From the NCBI RefSeq assembly GCF_000003815.2, contig NC_049989.1, positions 13,002,110-13,059,992 of the forward strand: DNA of 57,883 nucleotides. The letters are read 5' to 3'. Positions within the stretch are counted from its first letter, which is position 1, and every line of letters begins with the position of its first letter. A program made the translations under genes and the position numbers. This stretch comes from Branchiostoma floridae. Taxonomy: Eukaryota; Chordata; Leptocardii; Amphioxiformes; Branchiostomatidae. The notes beneath the pieces were generated by a model that was not told the DNA's origin, made no database searches, and worked only from the letters and a program-made list of their open reading frames with translations. Below are positions 27,901 through 36,607 of this stretch, one piece after another.

Positions 27901-30125
27901 CGCGCTGCGTGCCAGTGAAGCTGTTATGTTACACCAGAGGGCGGTTGTGCCGGCTATGTCGATAGAGAGACAGATATATCATTTTTAAGCATTGGACAGT
28001 TTGTGTACACCTATTAGGCCATAGCAATTAAATTTTATGGATGACATCCTCTGCAGACTGCAAAAATAGTGCGATAGGGCGAAAAAAACAAGATGGGTAA
28101 AAAAACAAGATGGCTACATTTTCAAAAATAGGCACCATTAAGTTGTGATGACTGTTGTAAAAAGAATTAAATGGACAAAAGATGGTATCAGAGCCAACAA
28201 GGCATTCATTCCTGTATTTAAGACATGTACTGGTGTGGTAAAGGTGACACTGGCATCACCAACAAAGTTGGTAACCACACTTATAGCTTACATATTGGTT
28301 TCATTTTTACAACTATACAATAAGTTTCATTTCTACAACTACAGTCCTGGGTACCTCGCAAGTGTCACTTCTACAAGTACAATCATTAGGCTACAACCCA
28401 ATATATTTGCTTATTTTTGTACTTAATCGTCATGTTGACCATCCCTGCAGAAGAAAACAAATCTTGTTTTTTCCCTGAAATCAGGCATAAATTAATGCGC
28501 GCGCTGATGTCATCCATACAATTTACTTGCTGTGGCCTTAGATCATAAAACATAAACGTGGGGACAGCGCAGGTTGGTACCGGTATGGGGACAGCGCAGG
28601 TTGGTACCGGTATGGGGACAGCGCAGGTTGGTACCGGTATGGGGACAGCGCAGGTTGGTACCGGTATAGGTCACTACCTACTCAGTCCTTCATTTTTGAC
28701 ATGCTAACAAAAGACGGACATTACTCAAAACCAACAAAGTGTAAACCCGTGTCTCAAGACCACTTCTAATTCTTTACTTAACCTAACTACTAGTCGTCAG
28801 ATTCTATTAATAATAGTCTTCCATTAAAGTTTCGCCATTGAGGAATATCGTGACGTTGACTCTGTAATTCACTGATAGTAGTATAATCTGAGTGTACCAT
28901 ACGTGGCAGTCACAGGAATGTACACTATCGAGTAATTTTATAGCCTGGATGTCAGACTGTTTGCAGGGCGTATACAGGCCGTCTCCTCGGCTTTAGGGCT
29001 AACTAAAATCAACCACAGGGCCGCTGGGTTAGACCCCGCGCATGTGGTAAAATATCCTCGGTGGCATGTTGGCCCTATAGCCGAGGAGCTGGCCTGTGTA
29101 GGCCCTGGAAACAATCTGGCATCCAGGCAGGTGATTTCGACAGGACACCTGGTCAGACTGGTTTTGAAACACACCTGGATATAGTCACGCTATTGAGTCA
29201 CGCATGGAAGGATCAAATTGGATTTACAGAGTTTTTCATTCACAACCAAAAGAGAAAAACACAGACGATATTTCGGTGGCACGCACTGCAACCAGGTGCC
29301 ATGGTTGTGAATAAAAAGTCATTTTGTCCAGTGTTTTCTTGAACCTTTTGTGAAGTTTTGAAATTTGACTCAGCTCAAACTGAACGTTCTGGCGATAGTT
29401 TAGCCTAAGTTTCAACTTCTGAAATATGGACCGGATGTCGGAAAACAGAAGGAAACTGGTAATGATTTGCGAATACATGTAGTTACTTACCCTGCGGCAA
29501 AATGACAAATAGATTGTGCTAAAAATAAAAGGAAAGCCCCTCCCCTAGCCACGAGATATTGCAATGTCACCTAATTGTCAGAAGTCGAATATCAAACGAT
29601 AATTTTTATGAAAATACACTGATTCAACCATATACTGGATCATTCCAACGCACAAAAGAGAGGACATATTGACGCTAGCATGACACATGAGGGTCAGTAC
29701 TATTTGACCCTGCGTATAAGTGTGTGACTATACAATTATAAGTTGTAGAATGAAAATCTAGGGATGTCCCTGTAGCTCAACTGGTAGTAGCCTCACAGTT
29801 TACTCCTGGTCCCGGCTTGGGGTACACCTGTCTTTCGGAAGGGATGTAAAATGGGGGTACCGTGTTCGAGGAGGTGCCTCGAGCTCGTTAAGGGGGAATG
29901 GCTAGACCCCCCCCCCCCCCCCCATGTAAAATGTACCCTGCTACAGAAACAGCGAGGAAACTTACTGACCCATGTATCGCTAGGCACTACAATGTGAACG
30001 ACAACAATATTGAAAACGTGTGTGGTACTTACGTAGTGTTTGTTCGGCACGTAGCGCTTCTCTATTCCCAGGAGACTCACACCTGTGATAACCCTCTTCG
30101 ACCTCTGGTTTCCGAGTTCCGCCAT
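18841..30125 (-). CDS. NCF1-like: Gene B: p47phox (NCF1)-like NADPH oxidase organiser with a long tyrosine-rich tail
   Basis: Exons in transcript order: 30033-30125, 26775-26855, about 25607-25677 (cut by a gap), one missing in the gap, 24457-24539, 23012-23146, 22167-22274, 21346-21463, 20682-20822 and 18841-20119. If the missing parts have gene A's sizes the product is about 761 residues, against 390 for human p47phox. Domains: PX (LLGIEKRYVPNKHY, YRRYSAFFQ, ELFPIETG); SH3-A (TYRAIATF to GWCPASYLEPLD, with the ligand-binding SGWW pair); SH3-B (EEFLTTEQYEAQ to GYAPCAYLQKY, with HKLLDGWW); the autoinhibitory core PPRRSTI; then a 377-residue extension. The PPRR core and p67phox-like tails favour NCF1 over NOXO1. 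In the family this protein holds the oxidase off until phosphorylated, then delivers p67phox to p22phox/NOX2 at membranes. An in-frame TAG at 25630-25632 would end translation inside PX, so functional status is open. Confidence 0.88.
20178..20210. repeat. Small inverted repeat in gene B last intron
   Basis: atagacttatattc / gaatataagtctat around gtat. Confidence 0.6.
20459..20672. mobile_element. MITE with ctttatccgcggggtaacc ends, copy 2 (gene B last intron)
   Basis: taacgctagttcacctttat ... ataaagatgaactagcgtta. 10 bp downstream of the 20682-20822 exon. Confidence 0.78.
20682..20822 (-). CDS. NCF1-like: Gene B exon (end of SH3-B and start of autoinhibitory region)
   Basis: 141 nt with acceptor CTTTGCAG and donor GTCAGT. 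Encodes YNDKVGYAPCAYLQKYSNP, then GSFIKKLPPRR. The last two bases of the final Arg codon are here and the third opens the next exon, so the intron splits PPRR|STI. A MITE copy lies 10 bp downstream. Confidence 0.9.
21346..21463 (-). CDS. NCF1-like: Gene B exon (first half of SH3-B)
   Basis: 118 nt with acceptor TCTTTTAG and donor GTAAGC. Encodes EEFLTTEQYEAQIDDEI, SFDKGVVVHVIHKLLDGWW, IV. HKLLDGWW is identical in vertebrate p47phox. Confidence 0.92.
21680..21980. repeat. (TG)n microsatellite
   Basis: Interrupted then pure tg run (21859-21941) in the intron between the SH3-A and SH3-B exons of gene B. Confidence 0.95.
22167..22274 (-). CDS. NCF1-like: Gene B exon (second half of SH3-A)
   Basis: 108 nt with acceptor CCGTCCAG and donor GTAAGA. 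Encodes WWLVQVDEKQGW, CPASYLEPLDQPEE, RPNWE. The WW pair includes the ligand-binding tryptophan that in human p47phox is needed for p22phox binding. Confidence 0.92.
22830..22918. repeat. Interstitial telomere-like (CCCTAA)n and variants
   Basis: ctctaactctaacac, then aaccctaaccctgtgg and cctaaccctaaccctaacc. Located in the SH3-A intron of gene B. Confidence 0.85.
23012..23146 (-). CDS. NCF1-like: Gene B exon (first half of SH3-A)
   Basis: 135 nt with acceptor CCCTGTAG and donor GTAGGC. Encodes GDELEISAPILLETYRAIA, then EVRLEEGAHVDVVEKNMSG. Corresponds to p47phox DITGPIILQTYRAIA...VVEKSESG. Confidence 0.9.
23247..23469. mobile_element. MITE with tagggcg(t/c)ggtcacatagg-type ends
   Basis: tagggcgtagtcacataggt cgtgcgatcg and the inverted atcgtacggcgatc ... 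ctatgtgaccgcgcccta. ~38-bp arms, no ORF of its own. In a gene B intron. Confidence 0.7.
23544..24095 (-). mobile_element. 5'-truncated LINE, C-terminal reverse-transcriptase fragment, in gene B intron
   Basis: The minus strand encodes (23823-24089) SPACNCGCQRETVLHYLL, HCPMYNAQRSTLL, the Cys/His-rich C-terminal motif (C-x-C-x7-H-x4-C) of many LINE reverse transcriptases. About 270 bp of 3' UTR and an AATAAA followed by a 14-base poly(A), seen as a T run near 23544-23557, complete the 3' end. It lies in the intron between 23146 and 24457, in gene B orientation. Confidence 0.8.
24457..24539 (-). CDS. NCF1-like: Gene B exon (PX-SH3 linker)
   Basis: 83 nt with acceptor TCCAACAG and donor GTATGA. 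Encodes KKPNKTYLTFESKSGD, NKGKDKSAEKS. Phase 2 in, phase 1 out. Compare vertebrate KKPETYL. Confidence 0.87.
24963..25606. other. Assembly gap in gene B (probably hides PX exon 4)
   Basis: 644 N bases. The exon equivalent to gene A 1082-1253 is not found in 24540-24962, so it is most likely here, with the end of exon 3. Confidence 0.95.
25607..25677 (-). pseudogene. NCF1-like: Gene B exon 3 (PX domain), with in-frame stop; cut by assembly gap
   Basis: Acceptor TTATTCCAG, then QKLSELFPIETGAVS, TAG, KDQTIPPL up to the gap. Gene A has AAG (Lys) where B has TAG (25630-25632 on the plus strand reads cta). No splice shift restores the frame, and skipping the exon would frameshift if it is 76 nt as in A. 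Whether this is a real lesion or a base error near the gap cannot be told from one assembly. Confidence 0.8.
25881..26193. mobile_element. Possible MITE with cgcag/gcgatc-rich ends
   Basis: ctactagacggcgatctcgc on the left is inverted by gcgaggtcgccaccctagtgg on the right. 26085-26175 is an imperfect tandem of gcggtcgcagctagatcgca. Confidence 0.45.
26450..26750. mobile_element. MITE with the same ends, copy 4
   Basis: gccgggttcacataaacgtg ... cattatacgcacgtttgaagc. About 25 bp downstream of gene B exon 2 in transcript order. Confidence 0.6.
26775..26855 (-). CDS. NCF1-like: Gene B exon 2 (PX domain)
   Basis: 27 codons, acceptor TTCCACAG, donor GTGAGT. Encodes LYILSVKWSEGSEF, IIYRRYS, AFFQLH. 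The RRY motif is the phosphoinositide-binding signature of PX domains. Confidence 0.9.
26966..27485. mobile_element. PIF/Harbinger-type MITE, copy 2
   Basis: Ends agccacagcaagtaaatctt / aaaatttacttgctgtggcc flanked by TTA. In gene B intron 1, about 110 bp from exon 2. Confidence 0.75.
27540..27850 (+). mobile_element. LINE C-terminal relic
   Basis: Translation near 27588-27660 gives DPYCTQIGKYIKECLDLG, matching the tail motif at 17.7 kb and 57.6 kb. Only a short degraded piece is left, immediately right of a Harbinger-type MITE. Confidence 0.4.
28017..28537. mobile_element. PIF/Harbinger-type MITE, copy 3
   Basis: Ends ggccatagcaattaaatttt / aatttacttgctgtggcc flanked by TTA (28014-28016, 28538-28540). 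In gene B intron 1. Confidence 0.78.
28560..28667. repeat. Four exact 27-bp tandem units
   Basis: ggggacagcgcaggttggta ccggtat repeated four times without change, 19 bp after the end of a Harbinger-type MITE. Perfect copies imply recent expansion. Confidence 0.95.
28941..29128. mobile_element. Fold-back element
   Basis: tagcctggatgtcagactgt ... caatctggcatccaggc, with inner ccgtctcctcggct / agccgaggagctggcc arms. ~55-bp imperfect arms. Confidence 0.6.
29758..30012 (+). mobile_element. tRNA-derived SINE, second subfamily, next to gene B exon 1
   Basis: The head ctgtagctcaactggtagtag is an A-box-like start. The body gtaaaatgggggtaccgtgt and a poly(C) run follow, ending gaacgacaacaat. It lies antisense in intron 1 and ends about 15-20 bp from the exon 1 splice donor. 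Confidence 0.65.
30033..30125 (-). CDS. NCF1-like: Gene B exon 1 (start codon)
   Basis: ATG at 30125-30123, 31 codons (MAELGNQRSKRVITG, VSLLGIEKRYVPNKHY), phase 0, donor GTAAGT. The match to vertebrate p47phox LLGFEKRFVPSQHY fixes the frame. A SINE ends roughly 20 bp inside the following intron. Confidence 0.9.
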
Positions 30126-30736
30126 TTTGGAGCAGGTCTACGTGTCTGTCTGAGCAAGGTCTGATATAACGTCCTTGGTCTGAGTGACTCCTCACCCAGA
30201 AAAAACACCAACTGACGCGTGACGTCCACTGTAGATTAATGGTTCTAAAACGCCAGTTGAAAACGTCCACCGAATAGGGGTGAGCCCAACGTGTGTAGAG
30301 GAGGTTCTGTGCGGTTAGTTTCGCCGAAGTAAGGCTAACAGACAATCCTCCGAGTCTTTATCAATACTCCATAAACTTCTATAGTTACGTAACTGTAAGT
30401 TGAATCCAAGACATGGAGCCTTGTGAATGTACTGTGCATACAGTGTGCCGCGTCCTTTTGTGGCGTCCCCTGTGCGTTGTGGTTCAACGTATTAAGAGCT
30501 TCCGGAAAGTCCACTATCATTCTGTGTACCGACAACAGTCAATCACTAAGCCATTGTTGACAAGGTCAAAGGGCGTCGTCCTTCAGAGCTGCAATTTTCG
30601 TCTTGAATCCCTGTCTTTTCAGACAACTATGGTTCTTAGTTTGTGTCAATAAATGAACCCATATGTTAACCTGAAATTGACATACGCCAATAGCAGGGTA
30701 AACTTTTTTGCATGGAGGGATTAGCCTTATATTTAG

Positions 30737-31546
30737 GGGCACTGAGAGCTACACCAAGGGGACTTAGCGCTACACTTGGGTTACTGGTGAGCGCTACACC
30801 AGGGGTACTGAGAGCTACACTTGGGTTACTGAGCGCTACACCAGGGGTACTGAGAGCTACACTTGGGTTACTGAGAGCTACACCAGGGCTACTGAGAGCT
30901 ACACTTGGGTTACTGAGAGCTACACCAGGGGTACTGAGAGCTACACTTGGGTTACTGAGCGCTACACCAGGGGGCACTAAGCGCTACACNNNNNNNNNNN
31001 NNNNNNNNNNNNNNNNNNNNNNNNNNNNNNNNNNNNNNNNNNNNNNNNNNNNNNNNNNNNNNNNNNNNNNNNNNNNNNNNNNNNNNNNNNNNNNNNNNNN
31101 NACTAAGCGCTAAACCAGGGTTGCTGAGCTCTACACCGGTAGTGCTGAGCCCTACACCAGTAGTGCTGAGCGCTACACCAGGGGTACTGAGCGCCACACC
31201 AGGGGTACTGAGCACTACACCAGGGGTACTGAGCACTACACCAGGGGTTCTGAGAGCTACACCAGGGGTACTGAGAGCTACACTTGGGTTACTGAGCGCT
31301 ACACCAGGGGGCACTAAGCGCTAAACCAGGGTTGCTGAGCTCTACACCAGTAGTGCTGAGCGTTACACCAGGGGTACTGAGCGCTACACCAGGGGTACTG
31401 AGCGCTACACCAGGGGCACTGAGAGCTACACTTGGGTTACTGAGCTCTACACCATTGGCAGTGAGCACTACGACAGGGGTACTGAGCGCTACACCAGGGG
31501 TTCTGACTCAGAGGTACCGAGCGCACTTCACCAGGGGTACTGAGCG
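30737..31546. repeat. 21-bp minisatellite (~38 units incl. gap)
   Basis: Units such as actgagcgctacaccaggggt and actgagagctacacttgggtt, partly alternating as 42-bp dimers. Because 21 is a multiple of 3 all frames stay open, but the repeat products are not taken as protein. A 112-base gap lies inside (30990-31101). Confidence 0.93.
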
Positions 31547-31555
31547 AATATGTGG

Positions 31556-31840
31556 GACCGCGTAGCGCAGTGTTCGGCCCGTGACCGAGAGGTCGCGGGT
31601 TCGAATCCAGCTGCCGTGTTACCGATCTTGTGCCCTTGGGAAAGGCACTTTCTTTACACAGCTTTCCTCACTTTACTCAGGTTAAAATGAGTACCTAGCT
31701 TCGGATAGGGCCGTCCCTCGGATAGGACGTTAAATGGAGGTCCCGTGTATGGGGAGAGCCACACCCCATGCACGTTAAAGAACCCGCCACACGTGCGATG
31801 GTGCGGTATATGGCAGCTTGACAGTTTTGCAAGCTTCCTC
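31556..31840 (+). mobile_element. tRNA-derived SINE with recognisable A and B boxes
   Basis: The head gcgtagcgcagtgttcgg then gaggtcgcgggttcgaatcc carries pol III A- and B-box-like sequences. It is followed by tgcccttgggaaaggcactt, a block shared by many invertebrate SINEs, and by the body seen at 505-730 and 17.1 kb. The anticodon region is not that of a working tRNA. Confidence 0.7.
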
Positions 31841-32102
31841 ACCTCATCTTCAATTTTGCCTCAGTGTTATGGATCAATATCCTATCTATTTAGCATGTTT
31901 CTTCACACCTGTGGATGGTATGGTGAAACAGGTGTTTCTTGTCAAAAGCACCTTTTCACTTTATAATGGATGTTCCAGATACGCTGTTTTACGTAATGAG
32001 TACTAGTTATGCACATCTCTCGAATCGAGTGCGACAGATTTTAAGGGACTCGATGCTACTGACAGATTTGTATGTCTTTAGATGTCACAACTCCCATAGG
32101 CA

Positions 32103-32308
32103 ATGTATTAAAGTTCGCGGGGATTTAATTTCGCGGTCGCGGGAAAATGGGGTTTTCGTGGTGGTTTTAAGTTCGCGGTAGCGCCATAGACTGCAGTCTC
32201 ATACTATGATAGAAAAATGTTCGCGGTGGTTTTAGGTTCGTAGTGTAGTGGTCACCGCGAAAACCGCGAACATAAAACCACCGCGAACATTTCTGCATTT
32301 ACAGTATA
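32103..32308. mobile_element. MITE with ttcgcggtggttttaa motifs
   Basis: Repeated and inverted gttcgcggtggtttta / taaaaccaccgcgaac, ending aaatgt-type then gcatttacagtata. A style common across invertebrate genomes. Confidence 0.6.
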
Positions 32309-32309
32309 T

Positions 32310-33230
32310 AGAGGACTGCTATCAATGTCTACCTAACATGGGTGGAGCTGCCCTTTAATTTTCTTTTCTGTTGTCAGTCCAGTTGTATTGTCTCTAATAA
32401 GTCCCATCTTTAATTTAGACGATGATGAAAAACGCATATGATTAAGCACATGTACAGGTGCTACAAAATATGGGACCTTTTCCAGAAACCCTACGTTTTC
32501 TCGTTCTAAAGCGACAAAAATAAAACTGGTTTACTTTGCAAAAAGATATGACATGTTATTTTAGAAGTTTGAAGTGTTGTTAGTTGCCGTAACGTTAAAC
32601 ATAATTTGTATCTAATATGTTCCAGCTGTGCGTGATGTTTTTCACCTGTTGTTAAACAGATAATGGACCAGGCAAAGGCCACATACGTACACCAAGCTTC
32701 CCAATCTTCTCTCCCCCCCCCCCCCCCTCCCCCTCCTCATGTCGTCAGCTTATATCTCCACATAGACCTGCTACAAACTGTTCGGAGAAGGGAATCTGTA
32801 GAGTACCTGGGCGACATTACGACGAAGGTTCGCAACCCAGCCGGTCGTAAACTTGTGTACGCCCGCTGTCATCCACTGGTGCAAGCCGCCATGTCGAAGT
32901 CGTGCGCACCTCAAGTTACCTACTCCGTTCTAGCACGTCCAAATCAAGTTCCTCGTTCTTAAAACTTCCTAGAGTTATATATAAGAGTCTGTACTAGTCG
33001 AGAAAATAGTACTGTGAGTTAAAACGTGGTTGTAATGAATTAAATCCGTGTTTAGATCCAGCCGCCCTCCCCACGTCTCCAGTTCAAACTCTCTTCGCTC
33101 AAGGCGGCCACTTGCATCGTGACGTCACATGTTGCCTGACACCAAGGTAAATTTCCTCCAGCGTATTTCCTATGTTGTCTATGTCAGTCAATTCATCATA
33201 TAACGTTACAACTCCTTTAAAAAATAGATA
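32310..33230. other. Intergenic, nothing firm
   Basis: A 99-codon frame (32663-32962, +) starts at an ATG and spans a poly(C) run; no domain is recognised and it is left uncalled. Confidence 0.5.
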
Positions 33231-33236
33231 AGGCTA

Positions 33237-33437
33237 CTCTCAAAGCAGAGGTTAGGCTCCGGCTGTTTTTTCACGTTTTTTTAGTGGTTTTTATCGGGCT
33301 TTCTATTTTGCAATTTTTCTTTAAGTGCGCCAGTCAAACAGGTTTTGAAACAGCAAGATTAAATACAAAATAGAAAGCCCGATAAAAACGACTAAAAAAC
33401 GTAAAAAATAGTTGGAGCCTAACCTCTGCTTGGAGAG
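33237..33437. mobile_element. Long-hairpin MITE with ctctccaagcagagg-type ends
   Basis: ctctcaaagcagaggttagg ... cctaacctctgcttggagag. Inversion continues through atcgggctttctatttt / aaaatagaaagcccgat, so most of the element pairs with itself. Confidence 0.8.
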
Positions 33438-33699
33438 TAAGATAAGGCTAGCTTGATTGTTTATACTATTACCATTCGATTAGTTTCTTAGACTTTTTAG
33501 ATATTTTGAATAGCAACTCATGTAGTTAAACTGTTTGTATGATCTTGTATGCGCAAGTTGCCACATTGTATCCTTTATACCCCTGTCACATTATCCACGA
33601 TCTTCCGGCGTATCGATGGAAGATCGGCCATATTTAAGATCGACAGAGGGTTGCGCGTATTTTTCACCTGAAAACCGTCCCTGTCACATATAAGGCATT

Positions 33700-33840
33700 C
33701 TTTGTACCTTGTGCAATTGTTGTGCAATAAACTTATCATTATAAGCGAGGCTCGGGCGATTGCCGCAGAATGGTCGTCCGATGAATTTTCGCCAAATGTG
33801 AGAGGGGTAATACAATTGTCGTGCAATAAAGTTCTAAGTC
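33700..33840 (+). mobile_element. LINE 3' UTR-like remnants
   Basis: gtgcaattgttgtgcaataaa (33711-33731) and ttgtcgtgcaataaag (33817-33832) repeat the 3' terminus of the LINE at 17.9 kb. No coding sequence remains. Confidence 0.4.
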
Positions 33841-33978
33841 TAAGTCTATTTCCTCAAATGATGCTGAACGCTTCTCTTCTCCAGTTGGAGTTTATACTTA
33901 TACCAAGGAGTTTATATAACCTTCTTTATGCTTATACCGTGTTATAGTTAACTATATTATATATCGATACCACACTAG

Positions 33979-34094
33979 CTGAAGCTCTGGAGACATGCAT
34001 GCGATTTGATAAAGAAACAGTCAGGTGGATCCAGAATTCACAAGACATCAAACCTATGGAAAGAGCGACTAAAGTGTTTTCTGAATTGATAGAG
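33979..34094 (+). CDS. Weak orphan exon candidate, helical, possibly death-fold-like
   Basis: An open stretch reading LAEALETCMRFDKETVRW, IQNSQDIKPMERATK, VFSELIE ends in phase 0 at GTAAAT. Spacing of hydrophobics and the KETVRWI...KPMERATKVFSELIE pattern resemble helices of CARD/DED domains, which are expanded in amphioxus. The acceptor (cactag at 33978) has a poor pyrimidine tract and no partner exon was found, so this may be a relic. Confidence 0.2.
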
Positions 34095-34654
34095 GTAAAT
34101 CACATTGTTGTGTTTTTAATGAAAGGGAGATGTTTGTAATTTTGAATGTTATCTTGTTATCGTTCGTCCATTCATTCTGCCGTAAAAGTCCAGAGACTTA
34201 CCACAAAATACAACCGTAACAGCCAGACAACTGCCAGTTACAGGAATAGACTGATATGCTGCCCTCTCTTACCTATATCTTACTGAAGAGAATTATTACT
34301 CTGTAACCGCAGACGACAGAGTATTGTTTTTGGATGGTGTGATGAGTGTCATCTGTTCCATTTGCCGCATTCGTCATGTGATATGAATTAGTTTGGTGTC
34401 ATCTGCACGCAGTTGCGAGATATTAAATATAATGCACATTATTTATATTCACGGTTGCTGCTTTTATAATCAATGTAATTTCAGGAATTACCCCCAACGT
34501 TCTTAGGTAAAATGGTCGAGGCCTGCGTTACGTCCGCACGTTAGGACTTCTGGTCTTTTTGTGCGTTGTTCTTCTCCAGATATTCCTGGATGTTTGCACT
34601 CTAGTCGTGGCCTTACCGCTAACGTTAGCCGTAAGCCCGGGTTAGGGTGATATC

Positions 34655-34870
34655 TTAACCCTATTTAGACCGGTGGCACAGCGATCTACCCCCCCCCCCC
34701 CCGTGATCTCGCCCCCATACCCGCGGGCGAAGTCACTAGCGATCTCGCCCCCCACCCCACCCCCGGGGGCAAAACTGAACTAGCGATCTCACCCTCCCGG
34801 GCTAGTGATCTCACCCCCTGTCTCGCCCCCTCTAGTCTAGCGATTTGCCCCCCCCCAAAAAAAAGGGTTT
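34655..34870. mobile_element. piggyBac-like left end followed by a poly(C)/GATCTC tandem stretch
   Basis: ttaaccctatttagaccgg (34655) resembles the end of the 45.5 kb element. It is followed by C runs and repeated agcgatctcgcccccc units. No right end was found. Confidence 0.4.
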
Positions 34871-34871
34871 A

Positions 34872-36129
34872 CGTAACATTTTAGAACTTGATTGGTATGC
34901 AGTTTCAGACTTATATAAGTACACGAGTCCGATACGTAACTCTAACCATAATGTTAATATTAAATATAGTTGGACTTGTTTCTAACTGGAAGGGCTGGGT
35001 CTCTTGTATTCCTTTGTTGCATATACTCCAGTCTCGACATTTTTCATTGTACTAACCTGTCTTCAAGCAACCGTTATCTCCCAATACGAGGTCTCTACCG
35101 TAGACCACAAAAGAATTATGAAGTGCCTGTAACAATTATGCAAATAAGGTATTCATTATAACAAGGAGCTTTTATCATAAAAGCTCCTTGATTATAATAA
35201 CGCACATTCTCTGTACCTTTACCTCCAATACGACTGTTTTTTTGTATTTAGGAACTAGTTTATTTACCTGTGTGTTTCAAAAGACTGGTACTTTACAAGT
35301 GTTTTTGTAGCTTTTAGGTAACAGGTATATTAACTTGCGCGTCGATAGTGTAAATAATGAGAAACTAGTATTCACTTGTGTTTTTGTTAATGCTTTGGAA
35401 ATGTTTTCTGCACAAGAAAGAAAATACTGTGACAAATTGAAAACATAACAGTTATAGCTGACTTATTCCGTACCGTAGATGGTGTTGATTTATACGTTCG
35501 CAAAAGCATTGTTTTTTATACAGGGGGGGGGGGGGGTGCTAACGATCTCCGGGGGGTCGTTACTGAGACACAACCAGTAGATTTCTAGCGAGGACACGCC
35601 TTTACGTCAATTCGTTCACATGCAAAGTACACAAATATCACGTACTGATCCAGTGGCACGCGTACGCGAGGGACAGGGGTGAATAGTTCACACCTATTAT
35701 CTGTTGATAAACGATTTTTCGTCGAGCTTCCTTTTAATAGTTTGCTTGTTATTTGGAGTCGAACGTTATACATGTATTTCATAATACAGCAAAGCCGCAT
35801 TCTTACCTTGCAAGTTAGAACTGCGTACCATGATTCCTTTACGTTCAATTTTTGAAATACAACTAAAGTTACAAGGTATGTATGAAGACTGTATATTTTG
35901 CCCATTTTAACTTGGATTGTCTGCAAGGTCTCTCTTCCATTTGTTTCCTTTTCACAGACGAGTTGCGAATACATGTTTGTAAACCACACCGCCAGATCTG
36001 TAATGTTTCACCAATAAACTCCCGAAATCACTTCAATATATTTCAATGAATACACAGAAATGTCACAAATAGATAGTATCAAGCCTTATGAAAGCAACAT
36101 TTCAATATGTGCTACCGTATATGTGTTAA
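34872..36129. other. Intergenic, nothing firm
   Basis: AT-rich; G run at 35523-35537 followed by ctaacgatctcc, echoing the gatctc units at 34.7 kb in inverted form, so the two may be ends of one element. A 134-codon minus frame (35585-35989) has no recognisable domain. Confidence 0.5.
35155..35205. repeat. Inverted repeat
   Basis: caaggagctttta ... aaaagctccttg with tataa flanks, also partly inverted. Isolated, no associated gene. Confidence 0.5.
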
Positions 36130-36370
36130 ATGCTAGTAATTTTTGATCTGGTCATATTGTCCGCAATCTGGATTTTGGCTGGTGACGTAATCAATGTACC
36201 ATAATTTATTAGCGATTTTTGTCAAAAATGGTCAACAAACGGTTGTCATGGCAATACGAAAAGATGGCAAATTTTTCAAACTCTTCTTGAAATTGTTGCA
36301 AACAATATTTTTGGAAAACACCAAATTTGGTGGCTTTAGCGTGAGGCGTTCTAGCGTTATGGTAGCAGAA
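36130..36370. mobile_element. Degraded reverse-oriented piece of the same piggyBac-type MITE family
   Basis: The reverse complement matches the interior of the 45.5-46.4 kb element (accaccaaatttggtg, attgttggcaacaattt-like, ccgtttgttgac, aaaatccaagatggcgg-like, ccagatcaagaataac-like). The ends are lost. Confidence 0.65.
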
Positions 36371-36459
36371 CACAGTATTTATCCGCGAACCCCAGGGTCT
36401 ATGACGCGGGTAAATGAAGTTAAGTTCCAGGAATTTTTGGACACTAGAAGCCCAGTGCT

Positions 36460-36607
36460 GAAAGGTCATGAAATGATCATAGCAAACGGCTTCCAGTGCT
36501 GAAGTGATCTTAGCACACGGCTTCTAGTGCCGAAAAGTCACCGAGCACTGGAAAACCGAGTGCGGAAACATGACTTAAGTAGATCGGCACTCGGTTATCC
36601 AGTGCTG
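36460..36607. repeat. Short repeats at the left edge of the satellite array
   Basis: ccagtgctgaaa-like, gcacacggcttctagtgccg and ggcactcggttatccagtgc elements repeat and invert just before the first satellite unit. Confidence 0.4.

Noticed and set aside
31560-31615. Functional tRNA gene
   Set aside because: A and B boxes are present, but the sequence runs straight into a SINE body and the arms do not form a convincing cloverleaf.
35585-35989. 134-codon minus frame
   Set aside because: Starts at GTG, no recognisable motif; surrounding sequence looks intergenic.
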